Assembly: GCA_024741835.1 (NCBI GenBank)
Contig: JAENRP010000113.1
Coordinates: 12,181 to 76,180, forward strand
Source: Diplocarpon mali
Lineage: Eukaryota; Ascomycota; Leotiomycetes; Helotiales; Drepanopezizaceae
DNA: 64,000 nt
Direction: 5' to 3'
The notes beneath the pieces are model-generated. The model had not been told where the DNA came from and made no database searches. It saw only the letters and a list, made by a program, of their open reading frames with translations. Below, one piece after another: positions 34,802 through 45,291 of the stretch; the first letter of the stretch is position 1, and every line of letters begins with the position of its first letter. The position numbers and the translations under genes are program-made.

Positions 34802-35062
34802 AATGGCTGGCAGAGGGTATATGAGGTTGGACATTGTGGAAGGTATCTGTACAGAGTATCGGTAGAAAGGCAGTAATGTCGTCAGGGGGGCGGGATAAAG
34901 CTTTCGAATCGAGCTGTTAGAGAGGAACGAAGAAAGTCAACCAAAAATATGGTAGCTTGTTGGAGTGCGTGAGGCAGCGAAGTTGAAATATCTTACACGC
35001 CGGACAAGGGAGATCAAAGCTATGCTCTCAGAGATCATTTCTCGATCAAATACCCACTATAC
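34802..35062. other. Convergent spacer
   Basis: 3' flanks of the complex I subunit and eIF2B-delta genes; no coding signal. Confidence 0.7.
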
Positions 35063-36567
35063 CTACTGGATTTCATTCCCCAACCTATGAAGTACCGGCA
35101 CAGAAGTCGGCGGCACATTTCCTGACTCGGAAATGATCATCTGGATGTACTCCGCGGGCGTGACGTCAAACATCGGGTTGCAGAGTTGCAGCTTCTTGAT
35201 ATCCTTCCACTGCTCGAGAGCTCCTCCAGGTATTACAAGCTCATCTGCCGGCGCTATCTCGTTGTGCACAATTGAATCCAGCGCTACCCGTTCCGTGAAT
35301 TTGATCGTCTCGCAAAGAACCAGGACTGGCTTGTCGGCTTCGTTCGCCTCCATGGCAACGAGAGCCGTTCCTACCCTTGAGAACAGCCGGCCGTTACTCA
35401 TCATTGCGTGCGCCCCCAGCATGACTTTCGTAACATCTTGGATATTGTGGCTCAGGCCGTTGATCAGGCAGTACTTGATGTCCATTCCCAGCTCCACCAA
35501 AGCTGCAGCTAGATGTCTTCCCTCATGCAGAGGTCTCGAGTCCACCACGATGACTCTGAATTTCTTCCCAGCTTGATGTGCCTGAACCAATGACTCTTGA
35601 ACGATACTACTTTTGGCGTAAGTCATAATGATATCCCCGTCTTTGATCTTCTCTGATGCCTGGAGAGATATGACTTCGTGGGCGAGCTGGATTCTCTCTT
35701 TGATAAAGACATCGATGGCGTGACACAGGTATTTCTTGGCTTCCGTATCTGGCGTGCTAATGTCGACTCTCGATACCTCGAGCTTCAACCAGCGTATGGC
35801 GTTCCCCATGGATATAGACAGCGGCCGGCAGGAAGATAAGTATTCGATTTGGGGTGAGAGGACATGTGATGTGAGATGCCGCGTAAGTGAGTTGCCCGGG
35901 GGCGTGGTATATGATCCGATAACCTGAGGTATTTAGTACGAATGTACAGTTGGTATATATAGCCTCGAAGTTTGATTCTCACCTGTTTAAATGCTTGCAG
36001 TGTTGCTACAAGTCGTGCGCAGCTACCGCAAATTGTATAGTTGCTCATCTGTAAGCCCAGGGCCAGAACAACAGGATGTACATCCTTGTTTGCCCCTGCA
36101 ATGGACGTAGTCCTCGCCTTGTAAAGGTGCCTGAAGAGTTCTACAGTCTTGTCTTCATTTTGGTGTGGCGCTGTAATAACAGGAGCTGTCTTCAGCGATG
36201 CTCTGACGGGCAAGTTCCTGACCTCCGCTGATGTCAAGGCACCCCTCTTCTGGTTGTTCTTGCCCCCCTTCTGTGCCTCACCCTTCTGTTGTACTTCTAA
36301 CAGCGTCGCGGCCTGTGGTGTGGCCCCTACTTGCTTCTCTGCCAGGGCTTGCTGTCGCCGGGCTGCTTTCTCCGCCTTTGCTTGCTTCTTCAGTTCTGCG
36401 GCTGACGGCGCGCCTGTAACTGCAACAGCCTTTGGGGGGGTCGCAACCTTAGTGCTGTTATTTTTCTGTTCCGATTGTAGCTGCGCCGGTTCTTGAGGTT
36501 CAGTCGGAGCTGGTTCCATAACCGTTAGAAGGTCAGAGGAAGGCATCTTGGAAATTCGAGAAGCCAT
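35063..36567 (-). CDS. GCD2: Translation initiation factor eIF2B subunit delta
   Basis: Two exons on the minus strand, 36567-35983 and 35923-35063 (intron 59 nt, phase 0), encode 481 aa. eIF2B recycles eIF2-GDP to eIF2-GTP; the delta subunit belongs to its regulatory core, which senses phosphorylated eIF2. The N-terminus (about 1-130) is Ala/Lys/Gln-rich and disordered. From about residue 135 (FRHLYKARTTSIAGANKDVH) the eIF2B alpha/beta/delta fold begins. Conserved blocks are ISMGNAIRWLKLEVSRVD, GDIIMTYAKSSIVQESLVQA, FRVIVVDSRPLHEGRHLAA, GAHAMMSNGRLFSRVGTALV and PVLVLCETIKFTERVALDSI, ending in CNPMFDVTPAEYIQMIISES. All are typical of the delta subunit rather than a metabolic relative such as methylthioribose-phosphate isomerase. 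Confidence 0.94.
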
Positions 36568-36609
36568 GGTCTTGCGCTTTTGAAACAGACTCTCCCAATT
36601 TGCTACTAC

Positions 36610-36667
36610 CTTTGTAAAGATATTAGCAAGGTTTAGATTGAGAGTTGAGAAGATTGCGTCGTCTTAC
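36610..36667 (-). other. Possible intron in the GCD2 5' leader
   Basis: On the minus strand a good donor (GTAAGA) is followed 58 nt later by an AAAG acceptor, with a CTAAT branch-like element (TTGCTAATATC) just before it. It lies about 40 nt upstream of the GCD2 start codon, so it would be a leader intron. This is a motif-based guess. Confidence 0.4.
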
Positions 36668-37591
36668 CGAGCAAAGTGTGCGCAACGTGAGGTTTTACCT
36701 TTGGCAAAAAGGTGAGTCACTAAGAGACTGACTTGATTTTATCTTCACAACGACGGGTAACTGACAGAGTTGGCCATGCATATTTTACTTGTCGGATCGG
36801 AGAAATCCTGTTACTGCCGGGTCGAATGATATTCGGTTCCTGCTGCAATTGAGGACATTGACTTTGTCGCAAGGCTGTAAAAATGCGGACTTAGGACGTC
36901 CACCCTTGCAAAACACAAGTGCTAAAACGTTCCCGTAGCCCTTTTTCGCTTCAGGTTAGCTTGAGTGTAATGCACAGATTAATCACTTCATGACTATAGC
37001 CTTGCAGGACGAAAGTTTGCTTCAACAATGGTCTCGGGACATTTATTCGACTTCAAACTTGCGTAGAAGTATCCTTTGCAATTGGTGATCATCCTTAAAT
37101 ATTGTCACTGAAAACATTGTCCTGATACTTCCTCCTATTACCCAAGGTATCAGCTTCTGGCGTTTTACCTGCTCGCTCATCATAGTAGTACTTGCTATCA
37201 AGTCAAACCATTACTACGTTTTTGTTACAGATATATATATCCTTTCATAAGGGAAAGCCACCTTGGTATCATCAACAACCCCAGCTTTCTTTCTCCCGTG
37301 CGCCTTTCTTTCCACTCGGCCATTGTCCAGGTGGGATCGGGGGGCATAGGTCTGAGTATTTTCTCCTGAAAAGCAAGGAAAGTAATTCCAGCCTGTGTTG
37401 GACTTTGACTCAACTAAGAGAAAGGCGACAGAGGAAAATATCATTGTTCCGGACGCACTGTTGCTATAATTGTCTGCCTCTCGGGTAGATCTATATGATT
37501 TTATACATTAAACCACACACAGAAGAACACAGATCCCGGATTTAATCGTATTATACACAGGTGGAAATTATCCTGAAGCTACCACATCAGC
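36668..37591. other. Spacer GCD2 / mitochondrial IF3
   Basis: This holds the promoter of GCD2 and the 3' flank of the IF3 gene. Short open frames at 37192-37488 and on the opposite strand overlap each other and show no recognisable product. Confidence 0.6.
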
Positions 37592-38503
37592 TTATAGATC
37601 AGCAGGCCTGATTATTCCTGCTGCCTCTTCTGCCGCCACGTTCTCATCATCCCAACTCTTCCTCCTCCTCTTAGTCTTTCCCTCACCCTGCTCTTCCTCC
37701 CAAGCAACAGTCTCATAAACGGCCGCGCCATCCTCACCAGCATCCTCCGCCTGCATCTTCGGCTTCTTCCCCTCCAAATAAAGCGTCACTGTGCCAAGTC
37801 CCTTGCCTTCCCCCCGACTAAGATTCCCCTCCATCGGCTTATTCTCTTTTCCCCCAACTTCTCCCAGCACCCCCCTAATAACCGCCAATAACCCCTTAGC
37901 CTCGTCTTCAGTCGCTTTCCTCGCCCTTTTCTTACCCGCAAGCACAACCTCAACTCTCCACCCCTTCTCCAGCCACCTCTTCAGCTTTCCCATCCGATGC
38001 GTTAGGTCTCCCTTCTCAATCGCCCAGTTCAACTCCATTGTCTTGGTCGTCACCCCGCTGCTCTTCGCGGCTTTCAGTCGGGCCTTTTCCGCTTCGCGCA
38101 TAGCTTGTTTGTTGAGGATCTTGCAGATAGGCGGCACATTTTCCTCTGCCGGGGCAACAACAGTCAGGGTGTTTATCTTGCGGTCGAGAGTGGCAAGGAC
38201 AGAATGCGTGTGGCGCGGATTTGTCATTCTGCCCTCGGCGTCGACGAGGATTATAAAGCGGTCTTTGATCTCGTCATCGCGGGGAAGCCGGGATTTCTCG
38301 GCGGTTATGGATTTCGAGTCGCTTTTGTTGGAGGCGTGGCGTTGTTGTTGATAGGGGCGGAGAGATAGTGGAATAGGAGTTGGGCGCCGGGCGAGAACGA
38401 TGGAGATTTGGCAATGTTCAAGGGGCGATATGAACGTTTTATGCAGCGCTCTCGCTGTGCTGGAAATAAATCTTGACGATCGCATCGTGGCGGATATTCT
38501 CAT
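37592..38503 (-). CDS. AIM23: Mitochondrial translation initiation factor IF-3
   Basis: This intronless frame of 303 aa has a basic, Ser/Arg-rich N-terminus (about residues 1-55, MRSSRFISSTARALHKTFIS) typical of mitochondrial import. The IF3 N-terminal domain follows (DDEIKDRFIILVDAEGRMTN, then HSVLATLDRKINTLTVV). After a linker helix with KILNKQAMREAEKARLKAAK comes the C-terminal IF3 domain (KTMELNWAIEKGDLTHRMGK, LEKGWRVEVVLAGKKR). IF3 controls start-codon selection on the mitochondrial small ribosomal subunit. The extra C-terminal acidic/basic tail is common in fungal Aim23. Met7 is a possible alternative start. It is head-to-head with the IMP1 gene, also mitochondrial. Confidence 0.88.
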   Translation of the reverse strand: MRISATMRSSRFISSTARALHKTFISPLEHCQISIVLARRPTPIPLSLRPYQQQRHASNKSDSKSITAEKSRLPRDDEIKDRFIILVDAEGRMTNPRHTHSVLATLDRKINTLTVVAPAEENVPPICKILNKQAMREAEKARLKAAKSSGVTTKTMELNWAIEKGDLTHRMGKLKRWLEKGWRVEVVLAGKKRARKATEDEAKGLLAVIRGVLGEVGGKENKPMEGNLSRGEGKGLGTVTLYLEGKKPKMQAEDAGEDGAAVYETVAWEEEQGEGKTKRRRKSWDDENVAAEEAAGIIRPADL

Positions 38504-38662
38504 CCTGCACTTGCTGTGCAGGTAGGTAACAGAATACCTCGAGCTTAAGGCTTGAAGTCAAAGAAGAATGGAGCTTAGCCGAAAAGATATCGCGGCTGCT
38601 TCCCGGTTCACAAGCTCACCTCAAAACGTGACCCTCGCGAACTCACTACCTATACACTCATA
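38504..38662. promoter_or_regulatory. Short divergent promoter IF3 / IMP1
   Basis: Only 159 bp lie between the start codons of two nuclear genes for mitochondrial proteins. The region carries CTCACCTC and TGACCCTCGCG-type motifs but no clear TATA box. Co-regulation is an inference. Confidence 0.5.
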
Positions 38663-39251
38663 ATGCGATGGCGACCAACCTTCCCCCGCGTCACTCGTAT
38701 CTTCGCCAACATCAACGCGCACTATACAGGTCACCCTCTCCGCGTCCTCTCCGCGGCGGTGAAAACCATCTTCTTCACCCACCTCTATGTACAATATGGG
38801 CCCTTCCCGTCCGGCACATACGGCGCCTCCATGCTCCCGACGTTAGAAGTCATCGGGGACTTCGTTCTGATCGATAAGCGCTTCCGGCGCGGGCGCGGCG
38901 TGTTGGTTGGGGACGTCGTGTGCTTTGATTCCGTGGTCGAAACGGGCGGGAGGGTCATCAAGCGTGTTGTTGGACTGGGTGGCGATTATGTGATGTTAGA
39001 CACGCCGGAGACGACGGATAGAATGATTCAGGTATGTTGTACAACTTCTTGCGTGAGATGAACAGAGGCTGATGGATGAGCAGGTTCCTGAGGGCCACTG
39101 CTGGGTCGTGGGGGACAACATGCCGTATTCGAGGGATTCAAGGCATTACGGACCAGTGCCAATGGCGTTGGTCAGGGGAAAAGTCATTGCGAAGGCGTTT
39201 CCTTGGAGTGAGAGAAAGTGGATCGGAAATGGATTGCAGCCTGTGCAGTGA
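38663..39251 (+). CDS. IMP1: Mitochondrial inner membrane protease subunit 1
   Basis: Exons 38663-39031 and 39084-39251 (intron 52 nt, donor GTATGT, acceptor GCAG) encode 178 aa. This S26-family signal peptidase faces the intermembrane space and removes sorting signals from inner-membrane proteins. Ser56 in GASMLPTL and Lys100 in GGRVIKRVVGLGG form the expected Ser/Lys dyad. The second exon adds the signature GDNMPYSRDSRHYGPVPM and a short tail. A hydrophobic segment before the catalytic serine (about residues 28-45) anchors the enzyme. Size and motif spacing fit Imp1 better than Imp2, although the two are similar. Confidence 0.92.
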
Positions 39252-39689
39252 ATATGAAGACTGATTGAGCATTTGTAGGGGCGTGGCGTTTGGGTCCATT
39301 TCATTGAACTAAGATTTTCAAGGTGTCGTAAAGTAGTGTGGAAAATATTCGGCATGTCGAATGATAGATATTGATTTCGAAGTTATGGATATCATAAAAA
39401 GTCCTTTCTAATTACATGTGATAAAGCATCGAAAGCCTCATACGAATCTCAAAGAGGTTGGAGAGAACCCGTTCGAACGAAACAAACGTGCACACAAGCA
39501 CGACTAAATACCTTCATTTCGTGGGTGAAAGCTTGATCTTAAGGCGCCTCGCCGCCTAGCTCGCATCCTCGGCTCCACTCATGCTCGCTACTAAAGTGTA
39601 CCTCACTAAATACGCCTAAACACCTTGCCTTCCAGCCCAGATGCAATTTAAAGCAGCAAAATCAATACCAGAACGTCTGGCGAAGCAGC
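39252..39689. other. Convergent spacer IMP1 / VAC8
   Basis: 3' flanks of the two genes; nothing else recognised. Confidence 0.7.
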
Positions 39690-41761
39690 TCAACCCTCGA
39701 TATGGGCTGGCTTGTTTTGCCCAAGTAGCTGTAGGGATCGCTGGGCAAGTTGGACAACCTCCCCTTCACCATCCTCCTCGATCTCATCGTCAGATTCGAT
39801 TTGTGAATCAGCAATAGTCTTGATCATCTGTACAATCTCCTCGGACTTCCCAATAAGGTTGATGAGTTTCTTATCCTCGGATTCCAATAACTGGAGTAGA
39901 GTCCAGATCGCGATATGCTGAAAGGTAGCATCCCCACTGGCGAGGAAACGTTTTAAATATCCGTGGATTCCTCCAATTGGTTCTGTCCAGTCCTGGATGA
40001 AAATGGAGTAATCTCCCACTAAAAACGTATCAGCATAGAAGCAAGATTATAGGGGACTGCCCATGCCTTTAGAAGAGAGATTTCCCAAAGCAGCAGCACT
40101 ATTTCCTTGTACCTCTATGCTTTGAGAATCCGTCAACGGGATGAGCACATCAAACACACCCAAGTTCAGCAGGTGAGTCTTCAACTCATCACTGAGGGCC
40201 AGAACGGCAATAGCCGCCGTCATCTCAGACTGTACACTCAATGGTACATCAAGAACAAGTTGCTTGCATTTCTGGACAGCACCGGCTTCCAGGACTAAGG
40301 CTTTATTACGATCGGAACTGGCAGCCAGATTCCGCAGCGTAGATATTGCGTGGCATTGAATTTCTTCGTTGTCTGTTGACCCCAAAAGATCTACCAAAGG
40401 CTTCAGAAAACCTGCATCGATAATAGGCGACTCATTAAGAGGGTGGATGGATATATTACGTATACAGGCAACGGCAGAGAGAATTAGTGGAAGGTATGAG
40501 GATTGCAGTAGTCTGAGTAACGGCGCAAGACCACGAGAGCGTACGATTTCGAGTTGGTATTTCTCATCGGATGCAAGGTTCCGTAGAGCGAGGGCAGCCT
40601 GGCATTGGACTTTTGGCGAAGATGAATCCATCAAATTAACCAAGGACTGCACGAGTCTGTTCTCATTTTGGGCAAGCTTTTTCCGGTTGTTCGCATCTAC
40701 AGCAATGTTGCTGAGGGCAGTTGTGCAGTAATACTGGACATCAACATCCGAAGATGACAGGAGTTGAACAAGGACAGGAATGGCTCCTGCGTTTACGAGT
40801 TGTTGCCTGTTTTCGTCTGAAAAGTATTAGCTCCCCGCACTGTTGTAGTGTTGATTCAGTAACAGAACCTACCAGAATGGGTCATGTTCAGCAGAGCACC
40901 AGTAGCATTTCTCTGCACTCGCATATCCTTTGACTTCGCTAAACGAGTGAGGGGACCTAATGCGCCGGACCGTGCGATCTTTGCCTTATTGTCTTCGTGG
41001 GTTGCTAGGTTGGTAATGCATCCAACCGCATTGCATTGGACCTCGACGTTTGGCGACATCATTTGACGAATCAGAGGAGTGAGTCCACCAAGCAGGACAA
41101 TAGCGACCTTGTTCTCGGCTGCTATAGATTAGCGTCTCGTCCACGCTGTATGCATGACCACTACTCACTATTCACTGCCAGGTTCCCCAATGCAGCACTG
41201 GCAGCTCTCTGAACTTCGATATCTGGGCTCTGCAGAAGGAACAGGATTGGTTCCAGAGTATCACGGTCGACTTCGCGAACATCTAACAGATTGTCAGCAC
41301 CATTCTACTGCTACTTTCGAAACGTGCTTTGAAGTTCCTCGAGCTTTGAAATATTGAACTTCAAAAATCCCACTTGAGTGTCATATGATTCCTTCTGCCT
41401 AATTTATCCCTCCAAACCATCACGTACCTCGCTCTGTGATCTCCGCGAATGTCAAGCTTGCGCTCCGTTGTAGATCAACATTATCAGAGAAAACCAAGGT
41501 GCTCAAGGCTCGCAGAGGCTCGCCGGAAAAGAAATCCGTCTCTCCGCGCTGTATAGGTCAGTCTCCACACGTCGTAGTGAGATGGACGCATCGTACGTTC
41601 TCCAGGTATTGCAGCAGGTCTGCCACGGCCTCGCGTTCGCTCTCCGCCAGCACAGGTTCATAGAGACCATCGCGAGATTTGCCTGTCAATCATCAGCGCG
41701 ATGCTTTCTCGCAATGAAAGTGGTGCATACCTCCGCAGCACGAGGATCCGCAGGCACCCAT
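39690..41761 (-). CDS. VAC8: Vacuolar armadillo-repeat protein Vac8
   Basis: Seven exons on the minus strand, 41761-41731, 41682-41597, 41548-41428, 41282-41169, 41121-40873, 40816-40067 and 40018-39690, encode 559 aa. The N-terminus [10 protein letters not shown] is a classic SH4 lipid anchor: Gly2 for myristoylation, Cys4, Cys8 and Cys9 for palmitoylation. After [20 protein letters not shown] come armadillo repeats to about residue 500 ([80 protein letters not shown]). An acidic C-terminal segment follows. Vac8 sits on the vacuole membrane and works in vacuole inheritance and fusion, nucleus-vacuole junctions and autophagy. Introns are 48, 48, 145, 47, 56 and 48 nt. The last one has a GC donor (AAAG|GCATGG), required to keep KVGDYSIF in frame. 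Confidence 0.95.
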
Positions 41762-43499
41762 CTCCAAAGGCTAGTCCCGCAGGACTGGTGGTGAGCGTTA
41801 TTCGAGGTCAACTTCTTGGGTTGGAATGCGAGCAGGCGGGCAGACAAAGCGAAAACAGGATGTGTCAGGTATGGAGTGATGGTACAGAGTACGCTCGAGG
41901 ACTATTCACGACACGGGGCGAAACAACACAGCAAATAACACAGCGAGGACGAAGAGAGGAAGCAGTGAAGAGGCGCCGACGATGATGGCCGCAGGATGGA
42001 GATGAAGTGAGTGTGGTTTGGGATGTTCGAGCTTGCCGGGACGAGGGTAGAGAGCCAAGGCAGGGCAAGGTCTGACATAGCAGGGCCTCCAGGATTGCTA
42101 CGTCGGCGGAAGGCGCCAAGAAGGCAACCGGGTAAAGCCTCGTTAAATTTACGACTTTCAATCTTTCCCCTGCTCCCGTCACATGCTGCATCAAATGATA
42201 TATCAGACGACCTGGCTTTCGTAGAGGAGGGTCAAGAGACGTCTTTTTCAAGTTCTAGGCAAGATATGGTTTGTTCCGTGAGTTTGTTGCAGTGAAATAT
42301 TCATGCAGCATCGAAGAAAGAGCTCTAAAGTGAGAGCGCAAGCTCAGGGCAAGGCACTTACCAAAGAATCGTTTCGATTATTACCTTAGAGTAGTCCGGT
42401 TTGTTGTCTTACATTCGCGCAGTCGCACTGCGGCTAAGGCGCCAAATTATTCTGATCTTTACGCAGCATCTCGGGACTTGAAGAAACATACAGAGTTCTA
42501 AAGAGCCGCTCGTATCTTTAGAGTACTCGGGCCTCTACCGAGGCGTGTAGTATCATGCGTCTCGATTTTTCATCTGGACGGATTGCGAAGTCGAATGCCT
42601 TGAGCAGACAGGATGCAAAACGGAGAGTGACTTGTGTAACAGAGCCTCGAGATATGCGGCGCTTAGTCATGTCAACAAACTAGAATTAATCCTAGTCTCA
42701 CTACAATACGAGATTTTTGTGGGTTATGCCGCCGAGGTTTTTAAAGATAGCTATCCATGGACCGTAGGCAGGGTTTTAGGAATGCCGTGCCGGGGAAATT
42801 TTACCGAATGTCAACAAGAAGGCTAGCAACCGAGATGAACCGCAAGGGAAAAAGGAGGCCTATTGTGTCCCCGTACTCTGGGTGACCACTCACGTATGTA
42901 CGAGTACCAGACTCTGGATTACTACTTGTGTGAACTGTGAAATGGACAGAGAATACGAGTATGAACGGACTTCCTTGGCTCGGAGAAACATAGAGGATTG
43001 ACAAGAATGAGATATTCTGATACTGTCTGTAGACATCTGTCTTCCTTGCGTAACCTGGTGACAACAAGCTCACTCCTCGAGCCCTGCATCAGATATACAC
43101 AAACAAATGTGTCTGCATTCCACCTCTCAACAGTAACATAATTTCTTGCAACTGTTACCTAGATGTACTTATATCTTCCTTACCTGTCCAACTAGACAAC
43201 AGGCCCTCGGGCCGGGTGAACATTCTAGCGAAACCCGGCCTAAACTCAAAAAGGCATGGTGTGCTCAAGTCCAGAATCCTAAGCACGTGAACCTAACCCC
43301 ACGTTGATCTCCTACCCCGAGAGCATCTTGGAGGAGATTACCGACGCCGCCGAAAAGGTCGACGAGATATCTGAACTTGCCTTATCTTCATTTCTACCGT
43401 GTCCGCTCTCCTGACGCCCCGAGCCGTCGTTAGAGGAGCCCACACTGCTCTCGCCCGCACGCCCGCGCCTCTAAATGTCACCCTCGATCCAGGTCATCC
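41762..43499. other. Divergent region VAC8 / SNF4
   Basis: This 1.7-kb region should carry the VAC8 promoter and leader on the left and the SNF4 promoter on the right. Open frames on both strands (for example 41865-42251 minus, 42801-43073 minus) overlap and show no domain. Confidence 0.55.
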
Positions 43500-44871
43500 A
43501 TGTCTGATACGGCTGAAGAGAGGCAGCTGGCGGCTGTGCCAACAAACGTCGCTACATATGGTCATGAGCAGTCGCGGATTGCCCAGCCTTCGACCTTCCT
43601 CCTTCCTCGAGGCCAGAATCGCGCGATGCATGATAAGCCGGTGACCGCTGTTGATCAGGATCAGCTGAAGGGATTGGTAGGCAGCCCCGTACCCGCGTTT
43701 TCAGTACAGGCAGTGTGCGCAGGGCTGGAGAGGGCTGAAGAGGGCAGTTGTTGGGGCGGGCTTGCTTTGGGGCCTGCGCTGCGCTTCGGAACAAAAAGCA
43801 TAGAAACTCCAACGACCATGCGAGGCTGACAGAATTCAAATTTGCAGAACGCGATCCGCGAGTTCCTCAAGATCCGCACGAGTTATGACGTACTTCCGCT
43901 TTCCTTTCGCCTCATTATCCTCAACACCGACCTGCTTGTCAAGAAGAGTTTGATGATCCTCCTCCAAAATGGTTAGTCCTGCTTGCTTCCCTATGTTAAC
44001 CCCCCCTGACAAGCGGCTTGCTAGGAATTGTTTCTGCTCCTCTTTGGGATTCCCATACCTCGACCTTCGCTGGACTACTTACCACCTCCGACTATATCAA
44101 TGTTGTGCAGTACTACTGGCAAAATCCAGACGCTCTCAACCAAATTGACCAGTTCCGGCTGAGCAGCTTGAGAGGTACGATTCAAATCTGTAGATGATGT
44201 GGCGATAGGCTGAATAGCATTCAGATATTGAGAAGGCGATAAATGTGTCGCCGCTCGAGACATTGTCGGTTCATCCGTCACGGCCCCTGTACGAGGCATG
44301 TCGGCAAATGCTGAAGACCCGAGCACGAAGAATACCACTCGTTGATATCGATGATGAGACAGGTCGAGAAATGGTAGTCAGTGTGATCACACAATACAGA
44401 CTTCTCAAGTTTATAGCTGTCAATGTGGTTGAGACGGAGTTCTTGAAAAAGAGTGTTTCGGAAATCGGTCTCGGCACATACGGGGACCTGCAGACGGCAA
44501 CCATGGATACACCCGTCATAGACATCATCCACATGATGGTCAAACATAGCATTTCTAGTGTGCCCATCTTGGATGAGCATAGGCGGGTTCTGAACGTCTT
44601 CGAGGCTGTCGATGTCATCACCATTATCAAGGGTGGTGTCCATGATGAGCTTACTACCAGCGTGGGCGAGGCACTGTTAAAAAGAGCGGAGGATTTCGCT
44701 GGAATTTATACTTGTAGTGAAGATGATAGGCTGGACTCAATTTTCGACACAATTCGCAAGTCCAGGGTTCACCGCTTGGTGGTCATCGACGATGAAAATC
44801 GTCTGAGAGGAGTCATTTCTCTTTCGGATATCTTCAAATACGTTCTTCTTTACGGGGAAACTGACGAGTGA
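43500..44871 (+). CDS. SNF4: AMP-activated kinase gamma subunit Snf4
   Basis: Four exons, 43500-43676, 43848-43971, 44025-44174 and 44225-44871 (introns 171, 53 and 50 nt), encode 365 aa. Snf4 is the nucleotide-sensing regulatory subunit of the Snf1/AMPK complex, which governs use of alternative carbon sources and stress responses. The protein begins with a short variable tail. From exon 2 come REFLKIRTSYDVLPLSFRLI and LWDSHTSTFAGLLTTSDYIN (CBS 1), SVHPSRPLYEACRQMLKTRA (CBS 2), TMDTPVIDIIHMMVKHSISS with EHRRVLNVFEAVDVITIIKG (CBS 3), and SEDDRLDSIFDTIRKSRVHR with LRGVISLSDIFKYVLL (CBS 4). The first exon and start are the least certain part, as N-termini vary in this family; a start further upstream is possible. 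Confidence 0.93.
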
Positions 44872-45291
44872 ATACGAACGGACCGGTTATGGTAGGCCTT
44901 GGGATCAGAACATGGGATGGGATGGCTTTGCATAGCGAAATGGCGTATGGGACGGAAGAGATCTGGGCATATCACGACGCGAGGTTTACTAGATTTCTTC
45001 GGCCCTCTCGCCAAATACCTTTTTTTTCCTCATTGCAGTTTTTGCCAGTCTTTCATGCGTACGGAAACGCCTTGTTATTGGAAAGGGATAATAGCATGAA
45101 GATTAATATGATTCACGTCACCACTCCCCTCTTAAGGATCGCCAAATCGAGCTGCGAGGTAGGTACGAAGTCAGAAGTGTGCCTTCCCAACATGCCTTGC
45201 CAGATCTCGTTGTCTCGACTCTTTTCTGGCAAACCAGAATCCAACATTTCCAGTCTCTATGCCTGTTACCAAGGATAGTTTGTAAGACACA
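44872..45291. other. Spacer SNF4 / RhoGAP gene
   Basis: 420 bp between tandem genes. It should hold the SNF4 3' UTR and the promoter of the RhoGAP gene. A further non-coding or coding leader exon of the latter cannot be excluded. Confidence 0.55.

Noticed and set aside
39450..39485. GTTCGAAC near 39471 as a tRNA T-loop
   Set aside because: No supporting stems or A box upstream.
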